From the NCBI RefSeq assembly GCF_003664995.1, contig NZ_JFHL01000029.1:124001-188000 (forward strand): a stretch of 64,000 nt of DNA. The letters are read 5' to 3'. The notes beneath the pieces are model-generated. The model made no database searches. It was not told where the DNA came from and saw nothing but the letters and a program-made list of their open reading frames with translations. The stretch is from Mesotoga sp. BH458_6_3_2_1. Its GTDB lineage: Bacteria; Thermotogota; Thermotogae; Petrotogales; Kosmotogaceae. Both the position numbers and the translations under genes were made by a program. Position 1 is the stretch's first letter. The number at the start of each line of letters is the position of its first letter. Positions 8,180-16,521 of the stretch are shown here, piece by piece.

Positions 8180-10147
8180 ATGAGTCCAAGAAAAAGGCAG
8201 ACTGGTTACGTCCTTTTCACTGCATTGATTGTTATTCTAGTTCTGTCGGTTCTGACAACGACGGTTCTCACTCTCGTTCTCAACGATTCGATGCAACTCA
8301 ACAGAACAGAGGCAAGACTTGAGGCACATTACAGAGCTTTGTCTGGTGTGGAAGTAGCCAGGGCGATTCTCGAGAAGGATAGCACAAAGAATCTGAGGGG
8401 AATCTTCGGGGGAAGAATTTCAGATTCAGAAGGCGCCGTCTTCGAATTCTTGCAACCCTTCGATTTGGGAGAATATTGGGGAGAAGATACACAAGTTGTA
8501 CGAGATGCAGTTATTGGGGCGATACAAAGTGAGCAGACCGAAATAGCCTTCGCGATATTATCTAGTGACGATGATTCCGAAGTCAAGATAGTCTCATATG
8601 GCAATAGAAATTCCGTACTGGAGAGTATTGTTCTAAATCTTGCTTTTACCGGTGGGGGCTATGAATTCCCTATTTTCGATATGGCAGTATTCTCTGACAG
8701 CTATATCGGACTGGGAGGAAGCGCGAGAATTGAGGGAAGAGCAGGTACGAATTCAGTTACGCCGGGTGCGGTAGATCTGTATGGAGGAGGCGTAATGGTC
8801 ACGGACACTATTTACGTCGGAGTTGATGGTGACGTTCACGTGAATCCCTCGCCAGATCCAGACGCACACTGGATAGCGGTTGAATATCCCGATGCTGTCG
8901 TCACGAGAAGCGGCATATGGAACAATACCTGGCTAAACTCGCATCCAATACAGAATTTGGATCAATACAGAGAGTACGTCTTGCCAGAGTTCCCCGATGC
9001 CCCTCCTTCCATATCTTTTCCATCCTTTCCGGACTTCCCCGGGGGACTTCCTGATGTGGGGAATCTCTCAGTTGGAGGAAATAAGAGCGCTACCGTTTCT
9101 GAGAGTGCCGAGTATGGAAGTATCAGTGTGGGGGGTAGCGCAGAACTGATTTTCAACTTGAGTGGAAGAGACCTCTCGATTAGGGCAAGCTCGCTAAACA
9201 TATCAGGCAGCGGAAAGATAAGCGTTATCGGTCCCGGCACATTGAATATGTATGTCGACGGAAATGTCTCTATTAGTGGAAATGGAATAACTTCGCAGAA
9301 CTCAGGCAGATTCAATCTCTACGTGAATGGCAGTTTCAATTCTTCAGGGAACAACAATGTTGAGCTGGCAAACTTGTACACAAAGGGATTGACTGACCTC
9401 GGCAATAGTGGCCAGATGACTATTGAGAACCTTTATGTAGACTCTAATCAGGGATTCTCGACTTCGGGAAACGGGACGCTCAGAATATCCTCTGAGTTTC
9501 TAGTCAAGGCTTCGTCGGCTTCATTCTCGAGTGGGATTGTTGATTTTATGAATGGTTCCAGACAAGAATTCCAAATCGCAAATACTATGTCTTTGACTGG
9601 AAATGCAGTTGTGAATGGAATAAGCAACGGAGTAATAAATTGTGCATCCCTAAACGTTGGTCAAGGTCATATTAACCTTGCAGAAGAAGGGGACCTAGAA
9701 GTGTATGCCAGCACGGGGTTCAATATGGGTGGAAGCAGCACTCTCAATAATGGCGGTGACAGGGAGTCTGTAAGGGTTGACTATGCAGGCACAAACAATC
9801 TTGATCTGACCGGTAATATTAGATACACAGGTGTTCTCAACATCCTTCAGGCCGACGCTGACCTGGGTGGTTCTGGCGAGATTGACGGACTGGTAATCAG
9901 CGGAGGCCCAAATGTGAATCTTCACGGAAATCCTCTTGCCAAGGTCATTGCGATCTACGCTCCAAACTCCACAGTAAATATGGTCGGAAGTGCCACGGTC
10001 AGGGGAGCCATTGTGGCAGACAGATTCGTGGCCGGAGGGAGCTCGAAAGTGGTTTTTGAGAGTGAAACGGAAGAGCTTTTCCCGCCAGGAACAATCGGTT
10101 TGGGCGACGAAGAGGGACAAGAAGACACGGAATTCTGGAGTAGATAG
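8180..10147 (+). CDS. PilX-like pilus assembly protein with a large repeat-rich passenger
   Basis: 655 residues. The N-terminus (basic RKRQ, then TGYVLFTALIVILVLSVLTTTVLTLVL-type hydrophobic helix and a helical LNRTEARLEAHYRALSGVEVARAIL) matches the PilX/PilW-type N-terminal domain of type IV pilus accessory proteins; the helix lacks the Glu5 of major pilins. From ~residue 160 it is rich in Gly, Ser and Asn with short alternating repeats (for example NISGSGKISVIGPGTLNMYVDGNVSISGNG, in pieces), as in bactofilin-like polymer-forming folds or beta-helices. The last ~60 residues turn acidic. Ribosome site GGAGGAG precedes ATG 8180. It heads a three-gene group with two prepilins, so it probably belongs to a type IV pilus or type II secretion-like machine at the cell surface. 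Confidence 0.75.
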   Translation: MSPRKRQTGYVLFTALIVILVLSVLTTTVLTLVLNDSMQLNRTEARLEAHYRALSGVEVARAILEKDSTKNLRGIFGGRISDSEGAVFEFLQPFDLGEYWGEDTQVVRDAVIGAIQSEQTEIAFAILSSDDDSEVKIVSYGNRNSVLESIVLNLAFTGGGYEFPIFDMAVFSDSYIGLGGSARIEGRAGTNSVTPGAVDLYGGGVMVTDTIYVGVDGDVHVNPSPDPDAHWIAVEYPDAVVTRSGIWNNTWLNSHPIQNLDQYREYVLPEFPDAPPSISFPSFPDFPGGLPDVGNLSVGGNKSATVSESAEYGSISVGGSAELIFNLSGRDLSIRASSLNISGSGKISVIGPGTLNMYVDGNVSISGNGITSQNSGRFNLYVNGSFNSSGNNNVELANLYTKGLTDLGNSGQMTIENLYVDSNQGFSTSGNGTLRISSEFLVKASSASFSSGIVDFMNGSRQEFQIANTMSLTGNAVVNGISNGVINCASLNVGQGHINLAEEGDLEVYASTGFNMGGSSTLNNGGDRESVRVDYAGTNNLDLTGNIRYTGVLNILQADADLGGSGEIDGLVISGGPNVNLHGNPLAKVIAIYAPNSTVNMVGSATVRGAIVADRFVAGGSSKVVFESETEELFPPGTIGLGDEEGQEDTEFWSR

Positions 10148-10159
10148 GGAGTGATCGGA

Positions 10160-10483
10160 GTGATTGTAAATCGCCCGGCAAGAAAGCAAGGATTCTCACT
10201 TGTTGAGGTGGTGTTGAGTCTAGTAATAGTTACGGTGATCATTGCTGCCGTCCTGCCAGCTCTGACCAAAAGCATGCAACTGGCAAACAAGAATCGACAT
10301 CTGACCACAGAGCTGTCAAGAGTTCAGAAAAGTCTTGAAGAGGAGTACTTCGTTCCTGAAAGGAGCGGATCGTATTCGATAGTGCTTAATCTAGATGGTC
10401 AGAATATTGTACTTTCCGGTGAACTCGTGTCGAAGGAGTTCGCTGAGAACAAGAAGATCGATATCTTTCTAAGAGAGAGGTAG
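10160..10483 (+). CDS. Type IV prepilin-like protein
   Basis: About 107 residues. A short basic leader ends in KQG, followed by the prepilin peptidase and methylation motif GFSLVEVVLSLVIV with Glu at +5 and a hydrophobic helix, then a short globular part. The frame opens at GTG 10151, but the ribosome site AGGGAG (10146-10151) covers that codon, so GTG 10160 is the better start and gives an 11-residue leader. At this size it is a minor pseudopilin (GspI/PilV-like). It lies 12 bases after the PilX-like gene and 8 bases before the next prepilin gene, in the same operon. Confidence 0.8.
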   Translation: MIVNRPARKQGFSLVEVVLSLVIVTVIIAAVLPALTKSMQLANKNRHLTTELSRVQKSLEEEYFVPERSGSYSIVLNLDGQNIVLSGELVSKEFAENKKIDIFLRER

Positions 10484-10490
10484 ATACCTC
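10477..10490 (+). promoter_or_regulatory. Hairpin over the ribosome site of the third pilin gene
   Basis: GAGGTA-GA-TACCTC is a perfect inverted repeat that includes the GAGG ribosome site of the gene starting at 10492 and the stop codon (TAG 10481-10483) of the previous one. Ribosomes finishing the upstream gene would open it, so it may couple their translation. Short stem; inference. Confidence 0.4.
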
Positions 10491-10491
10491 G

Positions 10492-11004
10492 GTGAATAGA
10501 AGAAGAGGACTAACACTTACAGAGTTACTGGTTGTTATTCTAACATCAAGCATCATAGCTGCAATCGCTTTGTCCGTCTTTTCTGCGGCATGGAGAGTAT
10601 ACATGACATCTCAGGCCTTATCGTCACTGGGAAAGAATCTCAGGACCGCCGCGGAAAGAATATCTGAAGAGTTGCGATGGGCCACTTCGCTTGAGTTTTC
10701 CAGTTCTCCGGAGGGAGAAGATTGGATTACCATAATTCTTGAAGAAGGGTCAATAAAGAGATATAGAGGAACAACGGAAAGCCGGTCAGGCGAGCACAAC
10801 TTAAGCGATGCTTCCGACGTGCTGGTAACAGACCTCGCCTTCGAGCTGAAAACATTGCAGGACGATAGGGTAATAATGGATATCTCGCTTTCCGGCTCAA
10901 GTACCTTGAACAGCAAGATCGGTGAAAGTGTTAGTACCTCAGTAGTGATCTTCAACGTTCGCGATTATTCAGGAAGCGGCTCTTCGATTAGTTACCGCAA
11001 ATGA
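10492..11004 (+). CDS. Type IV prepilin-like protein (PilW/GspJ-type)
   Basis: 170 residues. The N-terminus RRRGLTLTELLVVILTSSIIAAIALSVF has the leader glycine, then Glu at position +5 after cleavage and a hydrophobic helix, the class III signal of pseudopilins. The rest is a globular domain of ~130 residues without a motif I can name. Start GTG 10492. Together with the two genes before it this forms a minor-pilin set (PilX, PilV and PilW-like), although no pilus ATPase, platform protein or peptidase gene is in the window. Confidence 0.8.
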   Translation: MNRRRGLTLTELLVVILTSSIIAAIALSVFSAAWRVYMTSQALSSLGKNLRTAAERISEELRWATSLEFSSSPEGEDWITIILEEGSIKRYRGTTESRSGEHNLSDASDVLVTDLAFELKTLQDDRVIMDISLSGSSTLNSKIGESVSTSVVIFNVRDYSGSGSSISYRK

Positions 11005-11317
11005 GAATCGAGACACGAGACTTCTTTGCAGAACTTTAGATTGCTAAGAAGTGTGCGTCGAAGAGCTTTCTTCGAGCCGACGTCTTCCACCTGAATCAAG
11101 GATGATCGTTAGCTAGTTCCGTTCACTCCGCAGGATCCATACTAGGCATCATAAAGCAACAGGCAGAACGAAGAGAGCCCTCTTCCTGTCGTTAGGGTGT
11201 GTAAGTAGTGCAGTTCCAAGTTTCATGTTGCAAGTTGCAAGAAATTTGAGTCGGCGTCTAAAGTCCACTGCCTTCCAATGAACTTAGGAGCTCCTATCTG
11301 TTGACTAGAAGTTAAGA
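11005..11317. other. Gene-free stretch after the pilin operon, with stem-loop and repeat
   Basis: Holds a stem-loop at 11056-11082 (TCGAAGA-GCTT-TCTTCGA at its core, with partial further pairing), which may mark the end of the pilin transcript although no T-run follows, and then repeat copy B. The original 5' part of the S24 pseudogene downstream is not recognisable here. Confidence 0.5.
11186..11276 (+). repeat. Dispersed intergenic repeat, copy B
   Basis: Begins CTGTCGTTAGGGTGTGTAAG and carries the same ordered blocks as copy A at 4184-4266 (CAGTT, CATGTTGCAAG, GAAAT, GTC, AAAGTCCAC). Between the blocks it has an extra GTTGCAAG, so that unit is doubled. Both copies are in the same orientation and both lie beside decayed DNA. 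Confidence 0.6.
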
Positions 11318-11662
11318 ATGGAGTCTGTACTCATGGGTTCGGGCCACTCTTCAGTCATTGAGAGTGATACAGTGGACTTTTCCTTTACTGTAAAAGGATA
11401 CAGCATGTTCTCTGAACTGCTTGACGGTGACATTTTCTTCGTTCTAAAACGGCCGGTCGCCAGGAATGGCCAGATCTTGGTTGTGAGAATAAGCGGCCAG
11501 GGAGGCGTCATAAAATACTTCCACAAGAGATCTGACATGGTAATTCTTTCCTCTGAGAACCCTGAATACAAACCTATTAGGGTAGATAGAAATGGACGGT
11601 AGACCGAATATGCTATTTTCGGGGTAGTTGTTGGTTTGAAGAGGAAGTTTTCTGATTCGTGA
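11318..11662 (+). pseudogene. Remnant of a LexA/CI-type S24 autopeptidase regulator
   Basis: The frame shows the S24 peptidase fold of LexA-like repressors: the nucleophile Ser in GYSMFSELLDGD, and the general-base Lys in GGVIKYFHKR about 40 residues later. An in-frame TAG at 11600-11602 cuts the protein, yet the same frame continues for 19 codons with AIFGVVVGLKRKF, which is the normal LexA C-terminal strand, and ends at TGA 11660-11662. The N-terminal DNA-binding domain is missing and stops crowd the frame upstream. It is therefore a 5'-deleted gene with a premature stop: the remains of a host or prophage repressor. Confidence 0.7.
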
Positions 11663-11769
11663 TTACGCCTTCTCGTAATTGGTTAGAGAAGTGTTCAAGG
11701 AAGCTGCATCGAAATTACCCATATCATTTGAGCAATACGTTTTTCATTATTTCCTTTCGACATCTTTCG

Positions 11770-14700
11770 CTAATCATGTGTCCCCCCAAGAGAAATATCA
11801 AGTATGTACGGTTCTACTTTGAAAGCATCATCCGAAATGCTGATCGCCTGTTCTTTATACTTCTCCAAAGCTTGTTCCTTATTCTTATTCTTCCGTAATG
11901 CATCAGAACGTCTATAATCTTCCTTGTCCCAGTTCTCGAAATTGAACCAACTCACCAAATATATCCCTCTGTAAACGGAATTCTTTTTCATGTACTCATC
12001 CAGCAGTTGCCGTTCCATGGCTTCATCGATTTGTTGATTCCAGTTCCCCTTCACCTCGATCACAAGCTCGATCTTGCAGCTCATTCTTGAAGTGATCTCT
12101 TCTACAGCTGTAAGATAAATATCCGCGAATTGCCTCGTGTCGTCCCGCCTTATCTGAACCTCTCGGTTAATCACTATGCTCCTCTCACTAAGATACGACC
12201 GAAGAAACCGGGTGACATAATCTGAAACCCTATCCTCATCTTTTGGCCCGTACTTTGTTGCACTATCTACTTTGCATTCATTCCACAGATCAATTGCGCA
12301 GGGTAAAGATACGCTAACTAAAGCTTTGTTTAGCTCATCAAGCGCTTCGAGGACAACGGCAAGAAACTCATCGCTGTTTCTAACGATTCGTCTTTTCTGG
12401 TTCTCGATCAGAGCAGTCAACGTATCGATTTTCGCTGGAATCCAGTTATTCTTCAAAGCCAGATCATATGCGCTGGAGTATCGCCATTTGAGAGTCGGAT
12501 ATTCTTTCGAAAGCCTTTCTAGAGTTTCGACCGCTTCAAAAGAAGCGAGTTCCTCCAAGCACTTTTCGATATCATATTTCAGCTGAAGCAGATGATTATG
12601 TGTTGTGTACACACCATCATCGAAGTCAGAATTCAGTAACTTTGGAAAGCTCTTAAGGAGAGATTTGTACAAATATTCCAGTTGATGACATTCGATCTGA
12701 TTGAGTATCCTATATCTGTCATTGTCTCTAGCAATGGTGATTAAGAACTCTTTTTGCTGCTGGTTTGTCTCAACAATCTCCCACACTCTGTCCCATTCTT
12801 TGCCCTCAGAGTGTTCCAAAAGTAATAGGCATAGATCCGGTAAGGGTATTGGCAATTCATCCATCCCCGCGTTGCTAATTTGATCGTAGATGAACTCTAT
12901 CGCCCTATTCTTGTCCTCATTCAGAAGAAACTCTATGGCATTTCTCCTAAATCGATCTGAAAGGTCCATGTTCTTTGAGGCTTCAAATAGCAGCCCGGAG
13001 ATCCCCTCGATGTTGAGTTCGCTGAATCTTGAAAGATCAAACCATTGATCTTCAGAAGTCTGCTCCAGGATCATTCGTTCAAGAATCTTCAACGATTCTT
13101 CGGTAAACAAGTCCATGACTATCTTTACAAGATTCTTCAGCAAAAATCGCGAATTCTCTCCAACAGCCGGGAAACTCAGTATGACATCAATGTGTTTCTT
13201 CAGAATATTCGAGTTCTCTGTCAACCAATTACTGTCAAGCATCTCCAGATTTAGAAGCGAAAACATAACAGCGAAGTCATCTACAGTGAATTCTGATGCT
13301 CTTGAGCCCTTTCTAGAAACACAGGATGAACCCAAAACGAACTCCTTAATGGTCCTAATGAAGTCGTCTCTTTCCTCTTCGGAAAGGTCACTCAGTATTT
13401 GTCGCTCCCAGAGATCCCATAAGGTATTTGAGCCATTTCTTCGAACCAGCAGATCAATAAGAGTTCGGATTTCTTGGCTTGCGTTTTCGCGAATTATCTT
13501 CTTCGCTTGTTGAGTGAGCGAGGGTTCTTCTGGTCCGTGGCTAATGCACATCGGTTTGTCTGAATTGTGTTCACGTATTTGCGTTAACCGCTTACGTAGA
13601 GTTTGAGAGACTTGTGGTCTTTCATCAATCTCCGGTAATTTCAGAAGCTCGTTGTAGACGCTTTCCTCATCCAGAACGAACCGTAGAATAGTCCTTATGA
13701 GAAGACCGTCTTCTTCCTCAGCCATGGCGATGTTCTTGAACACGTCTAGAAGCATCTCATGATTCCGATGGAGCTTTGTCCGAAAAGCATTAAACGCTTC
13801 CTCATTGATGAGTGAGCTTTTGCTTCCGTAGAGGAGGACGATCAGGGAAGCAATTTTCGCTGCCATTTTCTCATAATAGATGCTTTCTTCAGTGACTCTC
13901 GAGAGCAGCTTTGGCAAAAGGTAGTTGGGGTAATAATCATCGGAGAAGTGCTTAACATACCAGTCTAACGCTTCTATTGATAAACTTCTGTCTATCTTCT
14001 CAAACAGAACTGTTTCGATAAACGCGTCGTAAGCCCCAATAAGCCGCTTGTCTTTCTTAGGTGTGATGCTCGAAAGAAGCTCGCTTACTGAAATGTGTTT
14101 TGGCCAAAGAGCGTACATACAGAGCCCCTTGATCTCATCATCTTTGTCGGTTGGAATGTCCTCCAGAACAAAGGGAAGAAGTTTTGTTTTCTGATCCATA
14201 TTTTGGGAGTATATGAAAAAGGAAGCGGCGTACTTTCTAACGCTGATGTGCTCCTTTTCGTCCAACAAAACGTTCATTATCTCGTCTTCAATAGCAAAAG
14301 TCCTGCATGACTCAGCGATTCTCAAAGCGAGAACTCTCGAAGGGATGTTCTTCTCTTTGTTGTTGATGTAATCGAGTAAGTCATTTTCTATGCCCGCGTA
14401 CCTCAAGTTGCCTGAGAGATCGGTTATCCTCTCAATATAGATTTCTTTGTCATACAGTTCAAGAAGCTTAGTTACCAAAATCCTTTTCTTGCGATCCTCA
14501 ATAACTGATAAATCGCTGCTAAGCAGAGTAAGTGGAGATATTTCCAGGAGGTAGTCGAAGATTTCGTCACGTTCTGTCGCGATCCAAGCGATAGTCTCCT
14601 TGAGTCGAGGAACTAGATCTTTCGGTCTGCAGTTGTGCGTTATGAGAGAACGCAACTGCATTTCACTGAGCTTCCTGCTGACTATGAAAGAAGCAGCCAA

Positions 14701-15750
14701 GAATTCGGCGTAAGAGCTGTGTGACCAAATCGTTCCTTCATGCGACACTGAGAAAAGAGCGGTCTTCAAGACTTCTTTGATCTGGGCTTCCGTGGCATTG
14801 AAAACATCTCCTCTCTTGGTCTCACAAGTTCCAGCTAACTGAGATACACTGACCATGTTGTTTCTCAACGCAATTTCGCTCTCATCGACAATGATTCCGC
14901 GTCCTGAAAACTCAGTGAAGAAAGCGATTCTACTAGCGATGGCCATTCTTCTCTCAGCGCTCGCTCCTTCTTCAGGAATTTCGCATAGCTTTCTGCAGCT
15001 CGCTTCGAACAGCCCCATCCTTCCTTTCTGGAAGGCCTCCATGTTGCTTCTTCTGTACTGTTCAACTAGCATTACCAAAGTCAGAGGTCTGATCAGGAAA
15101 GACCAGAGATCGTTAGCTTTTGCAACCTGAAGAAATCCTTTCTCATCCACATCACACTCGTTGATCAGGTTATGAACATCTTCGAGACTCAGTACTGTCA
15201 ATTCATAGATCCTTATTTCCTTGTCATGAGTACCATCTAGCTTTTCATACGGCTCAGAAAGACTACTGCCGAGAATATCGGACCAATCCCCAGTTCTACA
15301 TGCCAGGATGAAAGACACCTTTCGGGAAAGCTTCACGGTGTTAATGATGCAATCTCGAATAACTTTAACGCTCTGAACAATCCCGCAAGAGTATTCATCC
15401 AAAGAGTCTACAAAAACAGTCACATTCCTATCTAAATCATGTCCGGAATCCCTCAGCTCGCTTGCTAGATTCTCCAGTGAGAGTTGATTGTCTATCCATA
15501 TCACTTTCTCTCCAGAGGATTCCAGTTTTCTTCTGTAGCGCTTCATCTCAGTTGTTTTTCCCATACCGGGCTCGCCAAGCAGGATCAAACACGAATACTG
15601 ATCAAGATCTTCCATCGCTTTCAAATGGGCGTTCCATAAGCTTCCAGAGAACCCTTTGGGATTAGCTAGAAAACCTGTGCTCTCAGTGTAATATGGTTTG
15701 TCTTTCTCCACCCAGAAACGAGTCCAGCCAACAATACTCAACCATGACAC
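11770..15750 (-). CDS. Giant NACHT-type STAND ATPase with C-terminal PD-(D/E)XK-like domain
   Basis: 1326 residues, far larger than its neighbours. A NACHT-like P-loop ATPase lies near the N-terminus: Walker A GEPGMGKT (~59-66) and Walker B VTVFVDSLDEY (~110-120), then a sensor-like ILACRTGDW. A long alpha-helical, leucine-rich middle (~400-1100) has the look of HEAT/TPR-type repeats. The last ~150 residues hold E-x-D-x-ExK spaced acids (REVQIRRDD, FADIYLTA, LVIEVKGNW), the pattern of a PD-(D/E)XK nuclease. STAND proteins of this plan act as phage sensors (Avs and bNACHT proteins), but usually with the effector at the N-terminus. Start is GTG 15750 or TTG 15741; the latter sits 6 bases after AAGAAGGTG. 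It stands alone beside an IS remnant and an S24 pseudogene. Function as a single-gene defence is inference. Confidence 0.75.
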   Translation of the reverse strand: MSWLSIVGWTRFWVEKDKPYYTESTGFLANPKGFSGSLWNAHLKAMEDLDQYSCLILLGEPGMGKTTEMKRYRRKLESSGEKVIWIDNQLSLENLASELRDSGHDLDRNVTVFVDSLDEYSCGIVQSVKVIRDCIINTVKLSRKVSFILACRTGDWSDILGSSLSEPYEKLDGTHDKEIRIYELTVLSLEDVHNLINECDVDEKGFLQVAKANDLWSFLIRPLTLVMLVEQYRRSNMEAFQKGRMGLFEASCRKLCEIPEEGASAERRMAIASRIAFFTEFSGRGIIVDESEIALRNNMVSVSQLAGTCETKRGDVFNATEAQIKEVLKTALFSVSHEGTIWSHSSYAEFLAASFIVSRKLSEMQLRSLITHNCRPKDLVPRLKETIAWIATERDEIFDYLLEISPLTLLSSDLSVIEDRKKRILVTKLLELYDKEIYIERITDLSGNLRYAGIENDLLDYINNKEKNIPSRVLALRIAESCRTFAIEDEIMNVLLDEKEHISVRKYAASFFIYSQNMDQKTKLLPFVLEDIPTDKDDEIKGLCMYALWPKHISVSELLSSITPKKDKRLIGAYDAFIETVLFEKIDRSLSIEALDWYVKHFSDDYYPNYLLPKLLSRVTEESIYYEKMAAKIASLIVLLYGSKSSLINEEAFNAFRTKLHRNHEMLLDVFKNIAMAEEEDGLLIRTILRFVLDEESVYNELLKLPEIDERPQVSQTLRKRLTQIREHNSDKPMCISHGPEEPSLTQQAKKIIRENASQEIRTLIDLLVRRNGSNTLWDLWERQILSDLSEEERDDFIRTIKEFVLGSSCVSRKGSRASEFTVDDFAVMFSLLNLEMLDSNWLTENSNILKKHIDVILSFPAVGENSRFLLKNLVKIVMDLFTEESLKILERMILEQTSEDQWFDLSRFSELNIEGISGLLFEASKNMDLSDRFRRNAIEFLLNEDKNRAIEFIYDQISNAGMDELPIPLPDLCLLLLEHSEGKEWDRVWEIVETNQQQKEFLITIARDNDRYRILNQIECHQLEYLYKSLLKSFPKLLNSDFDDGVYTTHNHLLQLKYDIEKCLEELASFEAVETLERLSKEYPTLKWRYSSAYDLALKNNWIPAKIDTLTALIENQKRRIVRNSDEFLAVVLEALDELNKALVSVSLPCAIDLWNECKVDSATKYGPKDEDRVSDYVTRFLRSYLSERSIVINREVQIRRDDTRQFADIYLTAVEEITSRMSCKIELVIEVKGNWNQQIDEAMERQLLDEYMKKNSVYRGIYLVSWFNFENWDKEDYRRSDALRKNKNKEQALEKYKEQAISISDDAFKVEPYILDISLGGTHD

Positions 15751-16190
15751 CTTCTTTCAAGTCAAGATTCTACGGATCAACCAAGAGGGGAAATTGTTGA
15801 ACAGAAATGATCTAGATCCTTCATTGAACATTGTAATATATTCATGAATAATTTAATTGATTTTTAACGTGTCGGTGCCCAATAACGTTCCGATTCGGTC
15901 AGCGGCCCAAAAAGAAGTTTCGTCAAGTCTTGTTTCTGAAAATGCTTCTGTTTTCCCTGAAACATTATTATATTGATCAAAGCCACTTTAGGCCTTCAAT
16001 TGCAGGGAATACCTCTCTGCAATTACCGTTACTCATATTCTGCAGCAAACAACTTACTGTAACCACAATCCAAATATCGGCCTCGAAGATGTTAGTTTAG
16101 GCAAAATACTTTCTTTCGGTACTACTATCGCGATAGGTTGATCTGCGTCGAAAATAACAAACGAACAATCGAGCTCCAAAGATTACCGGT
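15751..16190. other. Gene-free stretch upstream of the NACHT gene
   Basis: About 440 AT-rich bases. No gene recognised. It must hold the promoter of the minus-strand NACHT gene, but no good -35/-10 pair was found by eye. The right end runs into an IS21-type transposase remnant. Confidence 0.5.
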
Positions 16191-16503
16191 ATCAAGTATC
16201 AGTACGAAGTGAAGAACAAATCCCTTGACTGAACTCAATCTCAAAGGAAACTGGTTTTGACTTTCGAACTGTTGAGAAGTATGTTGAAAAGCGAGACTGG
16301 AATGAAAGACAGACGAGGAATAAACCTTCGAAAATAGAATCAGTTAAAGAGATCATAGATGAGATTCTGATCCAAGACATGAAGCATCCAAGAAACCAAA
16401 GACCCACAGCAGTAAGAATATACCAAAAACTCTTGGAAGAATATCCTGACAAGCTTCAGGTAAAGGAAAGGACCGTGACAAGATACGTTTCTCAGAAGAA
16501 GAA
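16191..16503 (+). pseudogene. Remnant of an IS21-family transposase (IstA N-terminal part)
   Basis: Two pieces in different frames read like the start of an IstA transposase. IKYQYEVKNKSL comes from 16191. SISKETGFDFRTVEKYVEKRDWNE comes from about 16235 (a helix-turn-helix plus the TVRKYI-like motif), and it continues with the helical PTAVRIYQKLLEEYP and KERTVTRYVSQKKKE near 16500. The frameshift between the pieces, the missing catalytic DDE domain and the absence of istB show a dead fragment. It ends at the 3' end of the HD-GYP gene on the other strand. Confidence 0.6.
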
Positions 16504-16519
16504 GGAGCCTTCGGCTTCC
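16494..16519 (-). terminator. Possible terminator of the HD-GYP gene
   Basis: On the minus strand GGAAGCC-GAA-GGCTCC can form a short hairpin directly after the stop codon (16522), followed by TTCTTCTTCT. The stem has one bulge or mismatch and the T-tract is interrupted, so this is weak. Confidence 0.35.
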
Positions 16520-16521
16520 TC

